8,934 nucleotides of DNA from Candidatus Sphingobacterium stercoripullorum (GTDB lineage: Bacteria > Bacteroidota > Bacteroidia > Sphingobacteriales > Sphingobacteriaceae). The position numbers and the translations under genes are program-made. Under the pieces are notes generated by a model. It searched no databases. It saw only the letters and a program-made list of their open reading frames with translations, and was not told the origin of the DNA. Below, piece after piece: positions 1-7,748 of this stretch (the stretch's first letter is position 1; the number at the start of each line of letters is the position of its first letter). Location: positions 1 to 8,934 of the forward strand of contig DXEZ01000331.1 of assembly GCA_019114715.1 (NCBI GenBank), given 5' to 3'.

Positions 1-2976
1 GAAGAAGATCATATAGAACTCATCTTAGATGCTAATGTTAAGAGTATAATATTAGCCAAGGAAGATGCAGATAATATTGCTGATTATTCTATTATTTATA
101 ATACGCTTCAAAAAGATACTTCCAACTCTGAGAAAGAGGCGGTGGAGCATATCTATAGACAACTAAGAAATGCAGAACCACCTGATGAGGAAACAGCTCG
201 TGGAATTATTGATCGTTTGTTTTTCTCTGATAAACGTTACGATTTAGGAGATGTTGGTAGATATCGTATAAATAGGAAATTACAACTTACAATTTCAGAC
301 GATGTTAAAGTTTTAACGCGTGAGGATATTATTGAAATTGTTAAGTACCTAATAAATTTAATTAACTCTAAGGCAGAGGTGGATGATATTGATCACTTAT
401 CTAACCGTCGTGTTAGAACTGTTGGTGAACAATTATACACTCAGTTTGGAGTTGGTTTAGCTCGGATGGCTCGTACCATTAGAGAAAGAATGAATATTCG
501 TGATAACGAGGTGTTTACACCTACTGATCTGATTAATGCACGTACGCTTTCTTCGGTAATTAATTCTTTCTTTGGAACGAATCAGTTGTCCCAATTTATG
601 GACCAAACCAACCCTCTTGCAGAGGTAACTCATAAAAGACGTTTATCTGCTTTAGGACCAGGAGGTCTATCAAGAGAAAGAGCTGGTTTCGAGGTGCGTG
701 ACGTTCACTATACACATTACGGTAGATTGTGTACGATTGAAACACCAGAAGGACCAAATATTGGTTTGATTTCTTCATTATCGGTTCATGCTAAGATTAA
801 TAACTTAGGGTTTATCGAAACTCCATACCGTAGGATAGAAAACGGTAGGGTTGTTGTAGAAGAGCCAGTTGTTTATTTATCTGCAGAAGACGAGGATGGT
901 AAAACCATTGCGCAGGCTAATGCGGAACTCGATAAAAAAGGTAACTTCAAGATCGATCGTATTAAAGCAAGGTATGAGGGTGACTTCCCAGTAATCGAGC
1001 CTGAAAAACTTGATTTCATGGACGTTTCACCAAACCAGATTACCTCCATTGCAGCATCTTTAATTCCTTTCTTGGAGCATAATGATGCGAACCGTGCATT
1101 GATGGGGTCAAACATGCAGCGACAAGCGGTTCCTTTATTGAGATCTGAGGCACCTATTGTTGGTACTGGTCTCGAAGGACGTGTTGCATCTGACTCTAGA
1201 ACATTAATTAATGCTGAGGGTGATGGTATAGTAGAGTACGTAGATGCGAATGAGATTCACATTCGTTATGAACGTACTGATGAGCAAGAGTTGGTTTCTT
1301 TCGACGATGAAGTAAAATCATATACTTTAACGAAGTTTAAGAAAACGAATCAAAACTCATGTATTAACTTAAAACCTATTGTTAGAAAAGGTGAAAAAGT
1401 TAAAAAAGGACAAGTTCTTTGCGAAGGTTATGCAACTGAAGCTGGTGAACTTGCATTAGGTAGAAACCTTAAGGTAGCTTTCATGCCTTGGCAGGGTTAC
1501 AACTTTGAGGATGCTATTGTAATATCTGAAAAAGTTGTGTCTGAAGATCTTTTCACTTCTATTCATATTGATGAATTTGAATTAGAAGTAAGAGATACGA
1601 AGCGCGGTGAGGAAGAATTAACTTCTGATATTCCGAACGTTTCTGAAGAGGCTACTAAAGACTTAGACGAGAATGGTATTATTCGCGTAGGTGCTGAAGT
1701 AAAAGAGGGTGATATTTTAATTGGTAAAATCACGCCTAAGGGTGAAACTGACCCTTCTCCCGAAGAAAAGCTATTAAGAGCGATCTTTGGTGATAAAGCA
1801 GGTGATGTGAAAGACGCCTCTTTAAAGGTTCCACCTTCCATCGGCGGTGTTGTTATTAATACCAACTTGTTCTCCCGAGCTAAGAAAATGTCTAAAGAAG
1901 TAGAGAAAAAAGCTCTTGAAAAATTAGAGATTTCTTATGCTAAGGAAACAAAACAGCTGAAAGATCTTTTAATAGAGAAGCTGTTCTCGATAGTAAAAGA
2001 CAAAACTTGTCGTGGAGTTTCCACGGAATACGGTGAGCTTTTAATTCCTAAAGGTGCGAAATTTACAATCAAGCTTCTTAGCGATTTAGACTACTCACAA
2101 GTGAATCCTAGAGACTGGACAAGTGATGAAGATAAAAACACGTTAATTAAGCTAACTCTTCATAACTATAACATTAAAGCGAATGAAGCACTTGGAGCTT
2201 ATAGACGTGAAAAGTTTGCTATTACCGTTGGTGATGAGCTACCTTCAGGAATTGTTCAAATGGCGAAAGTTTATGTTGCTAAAAAACGTAAACTGAAAGT
2301 AGGAGATAAGATGGCGGGACGACACGGTAACAAAGGTATTGTAGCCAAAATCGTACGTCAAGAAGATATGCCATTCTTAGAAGACGGTACGCCAGTGGAC
2401 ATTGTATTAAACCCTCTAGGTGTTCCTTCAAGGATGAACCTTGGACAAATTTATGAAACTGTTTTAGGCTGGGCAGGCTTAAAATTAGGGGTTAAATTTG
2501 CTACTCCAATCTTTGATGGAGCGGAGCCAGAAGAGGTTGAATCTTGGATCGAGAAAGCAGGACTTCCACCATCTGGTAGTAGTTACTTATTCGATGGATT
2601 AACGGGTGAGCGTTTTGATCAACCTACCACGGTTGGTGTTATCTATATGTTGAAATTAGGACATATGGTTGATGATAAAATGCACGCAAGATCTATTGGA
2701 CCTTACTCCTTAATTACTCAACAGCCGTTGGGTGGTAAAGCACAGTTCGGTGGTCAGAGATTTGGAGAGATGGAGGTTTGGGCGCTTGAGGCGTTTGGAG
2801 CTTCAAACATTTTGCAAGAAATTCTTACAATTAAATCTGATGATGTTGTAGGAAGAGCTAAAACGTATGAAGCGATAGTTAAAGGTAATAACCTACCTAC
2901 TCCTTCAGTACCTGAATCGTTTAATGTTCTTGTTCACGAGTTACGTGGATTAGGTCTAGAGATTACATTGGATTAA
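1..2976 (+). CDS. rpoB: RNA polymerase beta subunit, 5'-truncated by window edge
   Basis: The reading frame is open from base 1 and shows 991 residues; Bacteroidota RpoB is usually about 1270, so roughly the first 280 residues lie outside the window. The GTG at 142 is internal, because the homology continues upstream of it. Visible in order: end of the lobe; fork/rifampicin region (QLSQFMDQ, THKRR) with D201, H211 and S216 matching E. coli D516, H526 and S531; GYNFEDA with E503 and D504 near the active centre (E. coli E813/D814); GDKMAGRHGNKG with K770 and K778 matching E. coli K1065 and K1073; hybrid-binding and C-terminal clamp parts ending near GPYSLITQQPLGGKAQFGGQ and a normal ELRGLGLEI tail. 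The subunit forms one side of the RNA polymerase cleft and contacts the nascent RNA and the incoming nucleotide. No frameshift is seen. Residue 245 is Thr where most bacteria have Pro. It is the upstream partner of rpoC. Confidence 0.98.
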   Translation, partial: EEDHIELILDANVKSIILAKEDADNIADYSIIYNTLQKDTSNSEKEAVEHIYRQLRNAEPPDEETARGIIDRLFFSDKRYDLGDVGRYRINRKLQLTISDDVKVLTREDIIEIVKYLINLINSKAEVDDIDHLSNRRVRTVGEQLYTQFGVGLARMARTIRERMNIRDNEVFTPTDLINARTLSSVINSFFGTNQLSQFMDQTNPLAEVTHKRRLSALGPGGLSRERAGFEVRDVHYTHYGRLCTIETPEGPNIGLISSLSVHAKINNLGFIETPYRRIENGRVVVEEPVVYLSAEDEDGKTIAQANAELDKKGNFKIDRIKARYEGDFPVIEPEKLDFMDVSPNQITSIAASLIPFLEHNDANRALMGSNMQRQAVPLLRSEAPIVGTGLEGRVASDSRTLINAEGDGIVEYVDANEIHIRYERTDEQELVSFDDEVKSYTLTKFKKTNQNSCINLKPIVRKGEKVKKGQVLCEGYATEAGELALGRNLKVAFMPWQGYNFEDAIVISEKVVSEDLFTSIHIDEFELEVRDTKRGEEELTSDIPNVSEEATKDLDENGIIRVGAEVKEGDILIGKITPKGETDPSPEEKLLRAIFGDKAGDVKDASLKVPPSIGGVVINTNLFSRAKKMSKEVEKKALEKLEISYAKETKQLKDLLIEKLFSIVKDKTCRGVSTEYGELLIPKGAKFTIKLLSDLDYSQVNPRDWTSDEDKNTLIKLTLHNYNIKANEALGAYRREKFAITVGDELPSGIVQMAKVYVAKKRKLKVGDKMAGRHGNKGIVAKIVRQEDMPFLEDGTPVDIVLNPLGVPSRMNLGQIYETVLGWAGLKLGVKFATPIFDGAEPEEVESWIEKAGLPPSGSSYLFDGLTGERFDQPTTVGVIYMLKLGHMVDDKMHARSIGPYSLITQQPLGGKAQFGGQRFGEMEVWALEAFGASNILQEILTIKSDDVVGRAKTYEAIVKGNNLPTPSVPESFNVLVHELRGLGLEITLD

Positions 2977-2979
2977 TAT

Positions 2980-3015
2980 AAGTTTCCATTTAGTAGCGAT
3001 ACTAAATGGAAGCTT
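2980..3015 (+). other. rpoB-rpoC intergenic hairpin with GNRA-type loop
   Basis: Bases 2980-2995 pair with 3000-3015 over 16 consecutive positions: 15 Watson-Crick pairs and one G-U wobble (2983/3012). The loop is GCGA (2996-2999), which fits the stable GNRA tetraloop class. The hairpin starts four bases after the rpoB stop codon and ends 18 bases before the rpoC ATG. Only four T residues (3014-3017) accompany the right arm, and two of these are in the stem, so it is weak as a terminator. By inference it may be a processing or mRNA-stability element, or a partial attenuator that sets the rpoB to rpoC ratio. Confidence 0.75.
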
Positions 3016-3033
3016 TTACAATACTATTGAGGT

Positions 3034-6000
3034 ATGTCTTACAAAAAAGATAATAAAATAAAAAGCAACTTTACGTCAGTTACTGTTAGTCTGGCGTCTC
3101 CGGAAGCAATCTTAGATCGCTCTAGCGGAGAAGTTGTTAAACCAGAAACCATCAACTACCGTACATACAAGCCGGAACGTGACGGACTGTTTTGTGAACG
3201 TATTTTTGGTCCTGTTAAGGACTACGAATGTCACTGTGGTAAATACAAGAGAATTCGTTACCGCGGTATAGTCTGTGATCGTTGTGGAGTTGAGGTAACT
3301 GAGAAGAAAGTTCGTAGAGAGCGAATGGGTCATATTTCTCTTGTTGTACCTGTAGCTCATATTTGGTTCTTCAAATCTTTACCAAATAAAATTGGATATC
3401 TCCTAGGATTACCAACTAAGCGCTTAGATATGATCGTCTATTACGAACGCTATGTTGTCATTCAGGCAGGTATTAAAGAAACTGATGGAATCAGCTATAT
3501 GGATTTCCTTACGGAAGAAGAATACTTAGATATTCTAGATACACTTCCTAAGGATAACCAGTTTTTAGATGATAACGATCCACAGAAGTTTATCGCAAAA
3601 ATGGGTGGAGAAGCTTTAGAAGAACTTTTAAAGCGTATTGACTTAGATCAACTCTCCTATGACTTACGTCACCAAGCTGCTAATGAAACTTCTCAACAAA
3701 GGAAAAATGAAGCCTTAAAACGCCTACATGTTGTTGAGGCATTCCGTGGTTCTAGAGATCGCATTGAAAATAGACCGGAGTGGATGATTGTTAAAATTGT
3801 TCCAGTCATACCTCCTGAGTTGCGTCCTTTAGTTCCATTAGATGGTGGTCGATTTGCGACTTCTGATTTAAACGATTTATATAGAAGGGTAATTATTCGT
3901 AACAACCGTCTTAAGCGTTTAATTGAGATTAAAGCTCCAGAGGTGATTCTTCGTAACGAAAAAAGAATGTTACAAGAAGCTGTTGACTCTTTATTTGATA
4001 ACTCAAGAAAGGTTAACGCAGTTAAAACTGATGGAAATAGAGCTTTAAAATCTCTTTCAGATATCCTAAAAGGTAAGCAAGGACGTTTCCGTCAAAACTT
4101 ACTTGGTAAAAGGGTTGACTATTCTGCTCGTTCAGTTATTGTGGTTGGTCCTCACTTGGCGCTGCATGAGTGTGGTATTCCTAAAGATATGGCGGCAGAG
4201 TTATACAAGCCGTTTATCATACGTAAATTAATTGAAAGGGGAATAGTTAAGACTGTTAAATCTGCGCGTAAAATAGTAGATAGGAAGGATCCAGTTGTAT
4301 GGGATATTCTAGAGAATGTTCTTAAAGGTCACCCGGTATTATTAAACCGTGCACCAACTCTTCACAGGTTGGGTATTCAAGCGTTTCAGCCTACCCTAGT
4401 TGAAGGTAAAGCGATTCAACTTCACCCATTAGTGTGTACTGCGTTTAACGCTGACTTTGACGGTGACCAGATGGCTGTTCACTTACCTTTAGGTAATGCG
4501 GCTATTTTAGAAGCACAAATTTTAATGTTGGCTTCTCATAATATCCTAAACCCTGCAAACGGTACTCCAGTTACAGTACCTTCGCAAGACATGGTATTGG
4601 GTCTTTACTACATTACTAAGGGAAGAAAGTCTACACCTGAAGTTCCAATGAAGGGTGAGGGCGGAGTTTTCTATTCACCTGAAGAAGTTATTATAGCGTA
4701 CAACGAAAGTAGACTTGATCTACACGCTATGATAAAAGCGAAAGTTAGTATCAAACAAAAAGATGGTTCTTTCTTAGACCAAATTGTTGATACGACTGTG
4801 GGTAGAGTTGTCTTTAATGAAATTGTACCTGAGGAGGTAGGATTTATTAATGAGCTCTTAACTAAAAAATCTTTAAGAGATATTATTGGAGATATTGTTA
4901 ACCTGACGGGTATGGCTCGTGCAGCACAATTCTTAGATGATATTAAAGAGATGGGCTTCAATGCGGCCTTCAAAGGTGGTTTGTCATTCAACCTTCAGGA
5001 CTTAAACATTCCTTCTTCCAAATTTGAGTTAATTGACCAAGCTTCTGAAGAAGTTGAAGAAGTAATGAACAACTACAATATGGGTTTCATTACCAATAAT
5101 GAGAGATACAATCAAATTATTGACGTTTGGACCCGTATTAATAATAAATTGACCTCTAATGTTTTGGAGTTATTGGCAAAAGATAACCAAGGTTTTAACC
5201 CGGTTTATATGATGCTTGACTCTGGTGCTAGGGGTTCTAAAGAGCAGATTCGTCAGCTTTGTGGTATGAGAGGGCTAATGGCTAAACCTCAAAAGTCTAG
5301 CGCTTCAGGCGGTGAGATTATTGAAAACCCAATTCTGTCAAACTTTAAAGAGGGACTTTCTGTACTAGAGTACTTTATTTCTACTCACGGTGCTAGAAAA
5401 GGTCTTGCGGATACGGCTCTAAAAACTGCCGATGCGGGATATCTAACACGTCGTCTGCATGATGTTGCTCAAGACATGGTTGTTGTTGAGGAAGACTGTA
5501 ATACACTTCGTGGAATCTTTGTGACGGCATTAAAGGAAAACGATGAAATCGTTGAACCGTTATACGACCGTATTTTAGGTCGTGTTCCGTTACACGATAT
5601 TTATCATCCTGAAACAGACGAGTTGATTATTGAGGCTGGAGAGGATATAGATGAGGCTACGGCACATCAAATAGAAGATGCAGGAATTGAAGGAATTGAT
5701 ATTCGTTCGGTATTAACTTGTGAGGCTAGAAGAGGAGTATGTACAGCTTGTTACGGACGTAACTTAGCGTCAGGTAAAAAAGTTCAACTGGGTGAGGCTG
5801 TTGGTGTTATTGCCGCGCAGTCAATTGGTGAGCCGGGTACACAGTTAACACTTCGTACTTTCCACGTGGGTGGTACAGCTTCCAACATTGCATCGGAATC
5901 ACAAATCGTTTCGAAGCAAGAAGGTACTGTTGAGTTTGAAAATATTCGTACTGTTTCATCTCCAAATAGCGAAGATAAACATAGAATTGTTTTAGGTCGT

Positions 6001-7308
6001 TCTGGTGAACTTAGGATTGTTAAAGATGGCAAAGTTCTTTTCCATCAAAACGTTCCTTATGGTTCTAATATTTTTGTTAAAGAAGGCGATAAGGTAACTA
6101 AAGGTCAAGAGTTAGTTTCTTGGGACCCTTACAACGCTGTAATTGTTTCGGAATTCCCAGGTAAGATTGAATTCGAAGCAATTATTGAAGGAATTACCTA
6201 CAGAGATGAATCCGATGAGCAGACGGGACACAAAGAGAAGGTTATTATTGAAACTAGGGATAAAACCAAAAACCCTGCTATTCGAATAGTAGATAATAAA
6301 GGTAATATTCTCCGTACTTATAATATACCTGTTGGTGCACACGTTTCGGTTTCCGATGGTGCGAAGGTCAAGGAAGGCGCAATTCTTGTTAAGATTCCTA
6401 GATCTACAGGAAAGACTCGAGATATTACAGGTGGTCTACCACGTGTTACCGAGTTGTTTGAAGCAAGGAACCCGTCTAACCCAGCAGTAGTTACTGAAAT
6501 TGATGGAGTTGTTACACTTGGTGGTATTAAGCGTGGTAATAGAGAGATTTCTATTGAGTCTAAGGATGGACAGATTAAAAAGTACTTAGTGCCTTTATCT
6601 AAACACATCTTAGTTCAGGATAATGATTTCATTAAAGCAGGTATGCCACTATCAGATGGCGCTACCTCACCAGCAGATATACTAGCAATTAAAGGACCTT
6701 CAGCAGTTCAGGAGTATATTGTAAATGGTATCCAGGAAGTTTACCGCTTACAAGGTGTTAAGATTAATAACAAGCACTTTGAAGTAATTGTGCATCAAAT
6801 GATGCAGAAGGTGAATATTATGGATCCAGGTGATACCATATTCCTAGAAAAAGAAGCTGTAGATAAGTGGGACTTCATCACAGAAAACGATTCACTTTAC
6901 GATAAGAAAGTGGTTGAAGATGCAGGAGACTCTCCGACTCTTCGTCCAGGTCAAATTGTAACCTTACGTGAGCTTAGGGAAGAAAACTCCTTGTTAAAGC
7001 GTCAAGATAAAAAGACTGTAACAGTTAGAGATGCTGTTCCAGCTACTTCTAGTCCGCTATTACAAGGTATTACAAGAGCTTCCTTAGGAACCAAATCGTT
7101 TATCTCTGCTGCGTCTTTCCAAGAGACTACAAAAGTATTGAACGAGGCTGCTATTGCAGGTAAACGTGATAAGCTTTTAGGATTAAAAGAAAACGTCATT
7201 GTTGGACATTTAATACCTTGTGGTACTGGAATGAGAGACAATCAGGATATCATCGTGGGTTCCAGAGAGGAATACGAACAATTATTGGCTTCCAAAGAAG
7301 AGGAGTAA
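3034..7308 (+). CDS. rpoC: RNA polymerase beta' subunit
   Basis: Complete gene, 1424 residues (E. coli 1407). The ATG is the first possible start: an in-frame TGA lies two codons upstream (3028-3030). GAGG at 3029-3032 is too close to serve as a ribosome site, which fits weak Shine-Dalgarno use in Bacteroidota. Visible in order: N-terminal zinc site C66, C68, C81, C84; sigma-binding clamp helices about 276-325 after DGGRFATSDLNDLYRR; catalytic NADFDGDQMA with Mg-binding D474, D476, D478; the SGARGSKEQIRQL segment from 730; bridge helix about 777-812 (THGARKGLADTALKT, K797/T798); second zinc site C822, C896, C903, C906 with the same spacing as E. coli; trigger loop with L940, R941, H944 (E. 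coli M932, R933, H936); an insertion of about 190 residues inside the trigger loop, like SI3 of E. coli; and the C-terminal ASFQETTKVL block. No defect is seen. It is cotranscribed with rpoB and followed by a terminator. Confidence 0.99.
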   Translation: MSYKKDNKIKSNFTSVTVSLASPEAILDRSSGEVVKPETINYRTYKPERDGLFCERIFGPVKDYECHCGKYKRIRYRGIVCDRCGVEVTEKKVRRERMGHISLVVPVAHIWFFKSLPNKIGYLLGLPTKRLDMIVYYERYVVIQAGIKETDGISYMDFLTEEEYLDILDTLPKDNQFLDDNDPQKFIAKMGGEALEELLKRIDLDQLSYDLRHQAANETSQQRKNEALKRLHVVEAFRGSRDRIENRPEWMIVKIVPVIPPELRPLVPLDGGRFATSDLNDLYRRVIIRNNRLKRLIEIKAPEVILRNEKRMLQEAVDSLFDNSRKVNAVKTDGNRALKSLSDILKGKQGRFRQNLLGKRVDYSARSVIVVGPHLALHECGIPKDMAAELYKPFIIRKLIERGIVKTVKSARKIVDRKDPVVWDILENVLKGHPVLLNRAPTLHRLGIQAFQPTLVEGKAIQLHPLVCTAFNADFDGDQMAVHLPLGNAAILEAQILMLASHNILNPANGTPVTVPSQDMVLGLYYITKGRKSTPEVPMKGEGGVFYSPEEVIIAYNESRLDLHAMIKAKVSIKQKDGSFLDQIVDTTVGRVVFNEIVPEEVGFINELLTKKSLRDIIGDIVNLTGMARAAQFLDDIKEMGFNAAFKGGLSFNLQDLNIPSSKFELIDQASEEVEEVMNNYNMGFITNNERYNQIIDVWTRINNKLTSNVLELLAKDNQGFNPVYMMLDSGARGSKEQIRQLCGMRGLMAKPQKSSASGGEIIENPILSNFKEGLSVLEYFISTHGARKGLADTALKTADAGYLTRRLHDVAQDMVVVEEDCNTLRGIFVTALKENDEIVEPLYDRILGRVPLHDIYHPETDELIIEAGEDIDEATAHQIEDAGIEGIDIRSVLTCEARRGVCTACYGRNLASGKKVQLGEAVGVIAAQSIGEPGTQLTLRTFHVGGTASNIASESQIVSKQEGTVEFENIRTVSSPNSEDKHRIVLGRSGELRIVKDGKVLFHQNVPYGSNIFVKEGDKVTKGQELVSWDPYNAVIVSEFPGKIEFEAIIEGITYRDESDEQTGHKEKVIIETRDKTKNPAIRIVDNKGNILRTYNIPVGAHVSVSDGAKVKEGAILVKIPRSTGKTRDITGGLPRVTELFEARNPSNPAVVTEIDGVVTLGGIKRGNREISIESKDGQIKKYLVPLSKHILVQDNDFIKAGMPLSDGATSPADILAIKGPSAVQEYIVNGIQEVYRLQGVKINNKHFEVIVHQMMQKVNIMDPGDTIFLEKEAVDKWDFITENDSLYDKKVVEDAGDSPTLRPGQIVTLRELREENSLLKRQDKKTVTVRDAVPATSSPLLQGITRASLGTKSFISAASFQETTKVLNEAAIAGKRDKLLGLKENVIVGHLIPCGTGMRDNQDIIVGSREEYEQLLASKEEE

Positions 7309-7342
7309 TCCCTTTTCAAAGTCTTAAAAATACTATTATTAC

Positions 7343-7371
7343 AGCCAGCTATATGCTGGCTTTTTTGTTTT
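7343..7371 (+). terminator. Intrinsic terminator of the rpoBC operon
   Basis: A GC-rich stem (GCCAGC 7344-7349 with GCTGGC 7355-7360, extended by A7343/T7361) closes a 5-base loop TATAT and runs straight into TTTTTTGTTTT. It begins 35 bases after the rpoC stop codon, so rpoC is the last gene of the operon. On the opposite strand the T tract is interrupted and distant, so it is probably not efficient for leftward transcripts. Confidence 0.93.
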
Positions 7372-7385
7372 CGTATTCAGAGGGT

Positions 7386-7514
7386 TTAATGGCTTTTAAG
7401 AACTGATGACTGGTTCCTATAAGAGTCAGTAACCAAAAAAATAGGTGTGCAGCTCACCAACTGCATGTTTGATTCTTCAATAATATTCGTAAATTGTGCC
7501 TGTGTAAAACTCAT
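7386..7514 (-). CDS. Candidate small ORF, 42 aa, unknown function
   Basis: Not recognised. On the - strand, ATG (7514-7512) to TAA (7388-7386) encodes 42 residues starting MSFTQAQFTN and ending VLKSH. An in-frame TAA lies 15 bases before the ATG, so this is the first start of the frame. The first half is polar and could be helical; the middle has one short hydrophobic run (CTPIFLV), too short for a membrane span; there is one Cys; no signal peptide or known motif is seen. Support comes from context: an exact match to the Bacteroidota -7 element 28 bases upstream and an A-rich leader of the kind these bacteria use in place of Shine-Dalgarno. Against it, open frames of this length are common by chance in AT-rich DNA and no homology is recognised. 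It could also be a gene remnant or a transcribed non-coding RNA. Confidence 0.27.
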   Translation of the reverse strand: MSFTQAQFTNIIEESNMQLVSCTPIFLVTDSYRNQSSVLKSH

Positions 7515-7570
7515 AAGTCTAGTTTTTTAGTAGTTAATTAATCAAAGATAAAAAACTTGCGTTTTACACA
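7501..7570. repeat. Inverted repeat TGTGTAAAAC / GTTTTACACA with nested 9-bp repeat
   Basis: TGTGTAAAAC at 7501-7510 is the exact reverse complement of 7561-7570, with 50 bases between them. Nested inside is a second perfect pairing of nine bases, AGTTTTTTA (7521-7529) with TAAAAAACT (7549-7557). At DNA level the outer arms flank the candidate leftward promoter: one arm lies over its -33 region and the other covers codons 2 to 5 of the candidate small ORF. The core GTTTTACAC occurs again at 7693-7701. It could be a pair of operator half sites, an RNA stem in read-through transcripts, or the ends of a tiny decayed insertion. Confidence 0.6.
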
Positions 7571-7659
7571 CATTTTAGAAAAGTATCCTATATTGAGTTT
7601 AAAACCTGTACTTCATAGGTCGCATAAACAATAGGGGTTAAGCCCTATAAAATGAGCCT
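7515..7659. other. Non-coding part of the rpoC-lysS junction
   Basis: No gene of credible length is seen on either strand here. The stretch is AT-rich and holds the candidate promoter and right arm of the inverted repeat, then two small hairpins: ACCTGT 7604-7609 with ATAGGT 7615-7620 (one G-U pair, loop ACTTC) and ATAGGG 7631-7636 with CCCTAT 7643-7648 (loop GTTAAG). Neither is followed by a T tract, so they are not terminators. No tRNA-like fold is visible. Confidence 0.5.
7543..7572 (-). promoter_or_regulatory. Candidate Bacteroidota-type leftward promoter
   Basis: On the - strand TATCTTTG (7550-7543) fits the Bacteroidota -7 consensus TAnnTTTG exactly. Eighteen bases upstream is TGTG (7572-7569), three of four matches to the -33 element TTTG. 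Transcription would start near 7540-7536, giving a leader of about 22-26 bases before the ATG at 7514. The fit is by eye; AT-rich DNA gives such matches by chance. Confidence 0.35.
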
Positions 7660-7697
7660 AAAAAAAACAGTAGAAACGTTTAAGTAACTACTGTTTT
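7660..7697 (-). terminator. Intrinsic terminator of lysS
   Basis: Read on the - strand, AAAACAGTAG (7697-7688) pairs with CTACTGTTTT (7673-7664) in a 10-bp stem with a 14-base loop. The T tract of eight runs from 7667 to 7660, partly inside the stem. It lies about 50 bases after the lysS stop codon. The stem is AT-rich, so it may be weaker than the rpoC terminator; the A and T flanks could give some termination in the other direction too. Confidence 0.8.
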
Positions 7698-7714
7698 ACA
7701 CTGTTATATAGTGT
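7698..7714 (-). other. Short hairpin in the lysS 3' untranslated region
   Basis: ACACTGT (7698-7704) pairs with ATAGTGT (7708-7714), including one G-U wobble, around a 3-base loop. It abuts the lysS terminator stem directly, and its left arm overlaps the third copy of the GTTTTACAC repeat core (7693-7701). A weaker 5-bp hairpin, ATACC 7722-7726 with GGTAT 7734-7738, lies between it and the lysS stop. The role is unknown; 3'-end protection of the lysS message is one possibility. Confidence 0.4.
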
Positions 7715-7748
7715 GACAATTATACCCTATTCAGGTATGCTTTAAATA

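Noticed and set aside
142..144. GTG as the start of rpoB
   Set aside because: The frame is open and RpoB-like from base 1; the residues before the GTG belong to the same protein, so this codon is internal.
601..735. Rifampicin-resistance allele in rpoB
   Set aside because: Residues equivalent to E. coli D516, H526, S531 and P564 are wild type; only the neighbouring P560-equivalent differs.
2980..3017. rpoB-rpoC hairpin as a full terminator
   Set aside because: The T run is only four bases with two inside the stem, and rpoC has no other visible promoter in the 57-bp gap, so full termination here would silence an essential gene.
596..7241. Antisense ORFs of 60-106 codons inside rpoB and rpoC
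   Set aside because: They are shadows of the conserved genes on the other strand, with no protein-like features of their own.
7218..7406. + strand 62-aa ORF across the rpoC stop
   Set aside because: It overlaps the 3' end of rpoC in another frame and runs through the terminator hairpin and T tract; no homology is recognised.
7441..7467. Mutually exclusive stems GGTG/CACC and TGCAG/CTGCA as a switch
   Set aside because: Stems of four and five pairs with no expression platform; likely chance.
7465..7530. + strand 21-codon ORF, with TTTG (7468-7471) and TAAATTGT 18 bases on as a possible promoter
   Set aside because: The -7 match is imperfect, the promoter would lie inside the ORF, and the peptide is very short with no supporting feature.
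7372..7748. tRNA, riboswitch or mobile element in the junction
   Set aside because: No cloverleaf, no known aptamer pattern, no transposase fragment or target-site duplication could be made out.
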